Shown piece after piece: positions 17,846-21,289 of a DNA stretch of 21,289 nt; position 1 is the stretch's first letter; each line of letters opens with the position of its first letter. The notes beneath the pieces are model-generated. The model did no database searches, was not told where the DNA came from, and was given only the letters and a program-made list of their open reading frames with translations. Origin of the DNA: Mycobacterium sp. GTDB taxonomy: Bacteria; Actinomycetota; Actinomycetes; Mycobacteriales; Mycobacteriaceae. Location: contig JAOPWF010000449.1 in assembly GCA_025965815.1 (NCBI GenBank), positions 1 through 21,289 on the forward strand, read 5' to 3'. The position numbers and the translations under genes were made by a program.

Positions 17846-19054
17846 TACGACGAGGTCTTGCCCCAGGCGGACCCGGGCCCACGATTGGCACCGCGGAGTT
17901 GCACAAGGGGAACGCCCTCGACGACCAGCGATCTGACGGCAAGACCGGGGCCGCCCCTATTCCGGCTGGAATTCGATGACGGGTCCGTTGTCGCCGTTAG
18001 GGGTAGGGGCTTCATCGGACGTGACCCGGCCCCGGACGGCGGCGACAACGTCGAGCATTTGATCACGCTCGCTGATGACACGCTCTCGTTGTCGAGGACG
18101 CACCTCGAGTTCGGCATCGGGGAATCGGGGCTGTGGATCCGGGACCGTTTCTCTACCAACGGTTCCGATATCGAGATGAATGGCTGCCGGATCCCCGTCA
18201 AGCCGGGAACGCACGTGCCCGCTCCCGTGGGTTGCACGATCCACCTGGGTGCGCGCCAGGTGAAAGTGCGGGCGGTACCGGGCCGTGCGGTGATTGGTGC
18301 CGCGACGATCGACTGGGGTGTGGCCACTCACACGGGTCGAGCGCATGACCGAAATGAGGACGCGTACTGCACGGAGGCGCCCGTTTTCGTCGTGGCAGAT
18401 GGGATCGGTGGTCACTGCGCGGGTGACGTCGCCAGCCGTGAAGCGATCGGGGCACTCACTCCGCTGGCCGCTCAGGTGCGGGTGACCGGCGAGATGCTGT
18501 CGGCCTGCCTGCCGGACGCGCGGGCGCGGATCGACCGGATCGGGGTGGACCACGGGCGGCCGCCGGGAACCACACTAAGTGGAGTGATCGCCACGCACCT
18601 CGACGAAGTGCCGTCCTGGCTGGTGGTCAATATCGGCGATTCCCGCACCTACCGTTTGAATTCCACCGAATTCCGGCAGCTCAGCGTCGACCACACCGTT
18701 GTCCAGGAACTGATCGGCGCGGGCGCCATCGCTCCGTCTGCGGCATCCTCCCATCCGGCCCGCAACCTGTTGACACGTGCGCTGCTGGGCAGAATCGACT
18801 ACCAGGCCGACATCTGGCTGCTGCCGATGAGCGCCGGCGACCGGGTCCTTGTGTGCTCGGACGGCCTTACAAAAGAAGTCGAGGACGACTCCATCGCCGC
18901 AGTGTTACGGACGAAGTCTGATCCGCAGGTGGCCGCGGACGCACTGATCGGTGCGGCGGTCGACGCCGGCGGCCACGACGACGTGACCGCGTTGGTCGTC
19001 GACGTCATCGCGATCCGCGTTCCGGCCGGCGCAACGCGTGCTCACACAACGTGA
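17834..19054 (+). CDS. FHA domain-PP2C serine/threonine phosphatase fusion
   Basis: The 406-residue soluble protein joins two signalling modules. An N-terminal FHA domain (about 41-147), which binds phosphothreonine, has GRD at 62-64, SRTH at 87-90 and N109 in STNGS. A PP2C-family metal-dependent phosphatase domain (about 160-395) follows with RNED at 173-176, ADGIGG at 188-193, [10 protein letters not shown] at 266-275, CSDGL at 341-345 and GGHDD at 379-383. The metal-binding aspartates are all present, so it should be active. The first 40 residues are a non-conserved tail. ATG 17834 is chosen over ATG 17816 because a good ribosome binding site, AAGGA, lies before it, and because the mirrored gene starts at the exactly symmetric base. 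It likely reverses Ser/Thr kinase signalling. Its 3' end overlaps frc by 13 bp, tail to tail. Confidence 0.92.
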   Translation: MLKRYDEVLPQADPGPRLAPRSCTRGTPSTTSDLTARPGPPLFRLEFDDGSVVAVRGRGFIGRDPAPDGGDNVEHLITLADDTLSLSRTHLEFGIGESGLWIRDRFSTNGSDIEMNGCRIPVKPGTHVPAPVGCTIHLGARQVKVRAVPGRAVIGAATIDWGVATHTGRAHDRNEDAYCTEAPVFVVADGIGGHCAGDVASREAIGALTPLAAQVRVTGEMLSACLPDARARIDRIGVDHGRPPGTTLSGVIATHLDEVPSWLVVNIGDSRTYRLNSTEFRQLSVDHTVVQELIGAGAIAPSAASSHPARNLLTRALLGRIDYQADIWLLPMSAGDRVLVCSDGLTKEVEDDSIAAVLRTKSDPQVAADALIGAAVDAGGHDDVTALVVDVIAIRVPAGATRAHTT

Positions 19055-20295
19055 TAGGCATGCATTTTGGCGATTTCGTCCGCGTCGTATCCTAGGTCGG
19101 CGAGAACCTCGTCGGTGTGTTCGCCGAGCAGCGGTGACCCGGTGATCTGTGGCGTGAAGTCGGAGAACTTGATCGGGCTTCCGACCGTCAGGTATTTCCC
19201 GCGGTCCTTCTGCTCGACCTCGACGACGCTGCCGCTGGCCCGCATCGCGGGATCGTAGGCGATCTCCTTCATGCTGAGCACCGGGGCGCAGGGCACCTCG
19301 AATTTGCGCAGGACGTCGACCGCCTCGTACTTGGTCTTGTCCGCAAGCCACTTCTCGATGTCATCGAAGATGTCGAAGATGTGCGAGGCACGGGCGGCCG
19401 CGGTGTTGTACGACGGGTCGTCTATCCACTCGGGTCTATCGATGGCCTCGCAGGTCCGCTCCCAGTTCTGTTCCTGGATGGTGAAATAGATATAGGCGTT
19501 CGGGTCGGTCTCCCAGCCCTTGCACTTGAGCACCCAGCCGGGCTGCCCGCCCCCGCCTGCGTTGCCGCCGCGCGGCACCGCGTCGGTGAACGTGCCGTCC
19601 GGGTACTGCGGGTACTCCTCGAGGTAGCCGACCCTTTCGAGGCGCTGCTGATCGCGCAGCTTGACCCGGCACAGGTTGAGCACCGCGTCCTGCATCGAGA
19701 CCGAAACCTTCTGGCCCACTCCCGTTTTCTCTCGAGCGAGGAGCGCGGTCAGAAGACCGATCAGCAGGTGCATCCCGCTGTTGCTGTCCCCGAGGGCCGC
19801 GCCGCTGATGGTCGGCGGACCGTCCCAGAACCCGGTCGTCGAGGCGGCCCCACCCGCGCACTGCGCCACGTTCTCGTAGACCTTGAGGTCCGACCACGGC
19901 GAGTCGTCGTTGAACCCCTTGACCGAGCCGAAGATCAGCCGCGGATTGAGCTCGTGAATGTGTTCCCAGGACAGTCCCATGCGGTCCATGGCTCCGGGGG
20001 CGAAATTCTCGACGAGCACGTCGGCGCTACGGATCAACTTCTCCATGACCTCCTTACCCTCAGCGGTCTTGGTGTTGATTGCCAGCGACCGCTTGTTGCT
20101 GTTCAGCATCGTGAAGTACAGGGCATCGACGTCCGGGATGTCGCGCAGTTGGTGACGGGTGACGTCACCGCCGGTGAGGCGCTCGACCTTGAGGACGTCC
20201 GCGCCGTACCAAGCGAGCATCTGGGTGCAGGACGGGCCAGCCTGAACGCCGGTGAAATCGATGACGTTGATTCCGCTGAGTGGGAGGTTGGTCAT
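19042..20295 (-). CDS. frc: Formyl-CoA:oxalate CoA-transferase
   Basis: Frc is a class III CoA-transferase that moves CoA from formyl-CoA to oxalate, giving oxalyl-CoA and formate. The 417 residues match the recalled length of about 416-428 for the family. The catalytic aspartate is D170 in [14 protein letters not shown], equivalent to the recalled Asp169 of Oxalobacter. The glycine loop that closes over the intermediate is [11 protein letters not shown] (243-253), followed by the characteristic [17 protein letters not shown] near residues 140-145 is also family-typical. These features distinguish it from other class III transferases of the CaiB/BaiF type. AAGGGAA lies six bases before the ATG at 20295. 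The gene follows oxc after 33 bp on the same strand, so they form an oxalate-catabolic operon. Its last 13 bases overlap the convergent phosphatase gene. Confidence 0.95.
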   Translation of the reverse strand: MTNLPLSGINVIDFTGVQAGPSCTQMLAWYGADVLKVERLTGGDVTRHQLRDIPDVDALYFTMLNSNKRSLAINTKTAEGKEVMEKLIRSADVLVENFAPGAMDRMGLSWEHIHELNPRLIFGSVKGFNDDSPWSDLKVYENVAQCAGGAASTTGFWDGPPTISGAALGDSNSGMHLLIGLLTALLAREKTGVGQKVSVSMQDAVLNLCRVKLRDQQRLERVGYLEEYPQYPDGTFTDAVPRGGNAGGGGQPGWVLKCKGWETDPNAYIYFTIQEQNWERTCEAIDRPEWIDDPSYNTAAARASHIFDIFDDIEKWLADKTKYEAVDVLRKFEVPCAPVLSMKEIAYDPAMRASGSVVEVEQKDRGKYLTVGSPIKFSDFTPQITGSPLLGEHTDEVLADLGYDADEIAKMHAYHVV

Positions 20296-20328
20296 GATGG
20301 ATTCCCTTCGTGTGGAGGATCTTCGGTG

Positions 20329-21289
20329 TTACTTCTGCCGGAAGCCGGTCGGGTTGAGGTGGGTGAGATGGCCGCTTTCGGTGCCGTCGCTGGGGTCGAT
20401 CACGCAATCGATGAGCGCGGGGCCGCCCGATAGGAGCGCGCCGGTGAGGGCGATGGTGAGCTGCGCGGGCGTTGTCGCCTGGTAGCCCTTGCCGCCGAAC
20501 GCCTCGATCAGCCGCTCGTGGCGGGCCTGCGGCATCAAGGTTGTCGGAGACGGGTCGGCGGACACGGTGTTTACCCCGTCGCCGCGGTAGACGCCGCCGT
20601 TGTTGAGCACGACGACGACGATGGGCAGTCGATAGCGGCAGATAGTTTCTAGTTCCATGCCGCTGAAACCGAATGCGCTGTCACCTTCGATGGCCACGAC
20701 CGGAGCGCCGCCCTCGACGGCGGCGGCGATCGCATAGCCCATCCCGATCCCCATCACACCCCAGGTGCCGCTGTCGAGTCGGTGCCGGGGCACGGGCATG
20801 TCAATCACGTTGCGCGCGAGGTCGAGCGCGTTGGCGCCCTCGTTGACGACGTAGGTGTCGGGATATTCGCGCAGCACGTCGCGAATCGCCTTCAGCGCTC
20901 CGTAGAACCGCATCGGGTGCGGATCAGCGCCCAGACGCCGCGACAGCTTGGCGACATTCTCCGCCGAGCGTTCGGCAAGTTCATGGCGCCACGGTCCCGC
21001 GGCGGTGACTTGTCCGGGCTTGGTCCGCTCGACGACTGCCGTCATCACCGAACCGATGTCGCCGACGAGTGGGGCGGCGATGGGCTGGTTGCTGTCCAGC
21101 TCGGCGGGCTCGATGTCGACCTGGATGAATTTCGCGTGGGGGTTCCATTGCGGCGGTTCGCCGTGGCCGAGCAGCCAGTTCAGCCGAGCACCGACGAGCA
21201 TCACCACATCGGCCCTGCGCAACGCCAGTGAACGGGCGGCGGCCACCGATTGGGGGTGGTAGTCGGGTAGCAGGCCCTTGGCCATCGAC
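20329..21289 (-). CDS. oxc: Oxalyl-CoA decarboxylase (C-terminal part; 5' end outside window)
   Basis: Oxc is the thiamine diphosphate-dependent enzyme that decarboxylates oxalyl-CoA to formyl-CoA, which Frc uses in turn. About 319 codons are visible of a family length of roughly 560-580, so the N-terminal domain is missing. The visible part starts within SMAKGLLPD and continues through the central domain with MLVGARLNWLLGHGE. The ThDP/Mg-binding motif runs from EGDSAFGFSGME to VVLNNGGVY. The frame is open to the window edge; the first Met at 21285 is internal, since the family has a domain before it. It lies 33 bp upstream of frc, the usual order for an oxalate operon, in which the pair degrades oxalate to formate and CO2. 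Confidence 0.94.
   Translation of the reverse strand, partial: SMAKGLLPDYHPQSVAAARSLALRRADVVMLVGARLNWLLGHGEPPQWNPHAKFIQVDIEPAELDSNQPIAAPLVGDIGSVMTAVVERTKPGQVTAAGPWRHELAERSAENVAKLSRRLGADPHPMRFYGALKAIRDVLREYPDTYVVNEGANALDLARNVIDMPVPRHRLDSGTWGVMGIGMGYAIAAAVEGGAPVVAIEGDSAFGFSGMELETICRYRLPIVVVVLNNGGVYRGDGVNTVSADPSPTTLMPQARHERLIEAFGGKGYQATTPAQLTIALTGALLSGGPALIDCVIDPSDGTESGHLTHLNPTGFRQK

Noticed and set aside
7933..19054. Pairing the kinase at 7933 with the FHA-PP2C phosphatase as one system
   Set aside because: They are more than 9 kb apart with unrelated operons between; opposite chemistry alone does not support a specific link.

Overview
The window is about 21.3 kb of high-GC actinobacterial chromosome. 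It almost certainly comes from a Mycobacterium, probably a fast-growing, Mycolicibacterium-like species. The main evidence is the metG / tatD / rpfB / ksgA / ispE / pks16 gene order, which matches what I recall of Rv1007c-Rv1013 in M. tuberculosis. RpfB has the DUF348-G5-Rpf layout typical of mycobacteria, and several genes carry a -10 hexamer placed so that transcription would begin at the start codon (leaderless mRNAs). I see no tRNA, rRNA, CRISPR array, insertion sequence or broken gene. All calls rest on reading the sequence and on recalled family knowledge; no search was run.

Layout: (1) 1-1722, minus strand: an ECF41-type sigma factor (cut by the window edge) overlaps by 4 bp the FAD/NAD oxidoreductase gene upstream of it. 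A candidate promoter of that sigma class precedes the pair. (2) 1748-6323: metG (minus), then divergently tatD, rpfB and rsmA/ksgA (plus), with an intrinsic terminator in the rpfB leader. (3) 6348-8730, minus: an AnsP-like amino acid permease and a soluble Ser/Thr kinase sit between ksgA and ispE, which I recall as adjacent in M. tuberculosis. (4) 8885-13789, plus: ispE, a long leader with hairpins, a Pks16-like acyl-adenylating enzyme, and a DrrAB-like ABC exporter. (5) 13811-15042, minus: two tandem paralogous membrane proteins of unknown function. (6) 15160-19054: a histidine kinase and OmpR-family regulator, a small exported Pro-rich protein (all minus) and a divergent FHA-PP2C phosphatase (plus). 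(7) 19042-21289, minus: frc and oxc for oxalate catabolism, with oxc cut by the window edge.

The most interesting region is the third-last block. The 215-bp gap between the small exported protein and the FHA-PP2C gene is a mirror-image inverted duplication centred at 17726. It includes a 20-bp inverted repeat with one mismatch, symmetric pairs of TCAGC boxes with 10-bp period, and near-identical ribosome binding sites and first four codons on both sides. Both divergent genes therefore look set to be controlled together, plausibly by the adjacent OmpR-family regulator. This would link a two-component system, an exported small protein and a Ser/Thr phosphatase in one signalling unit.
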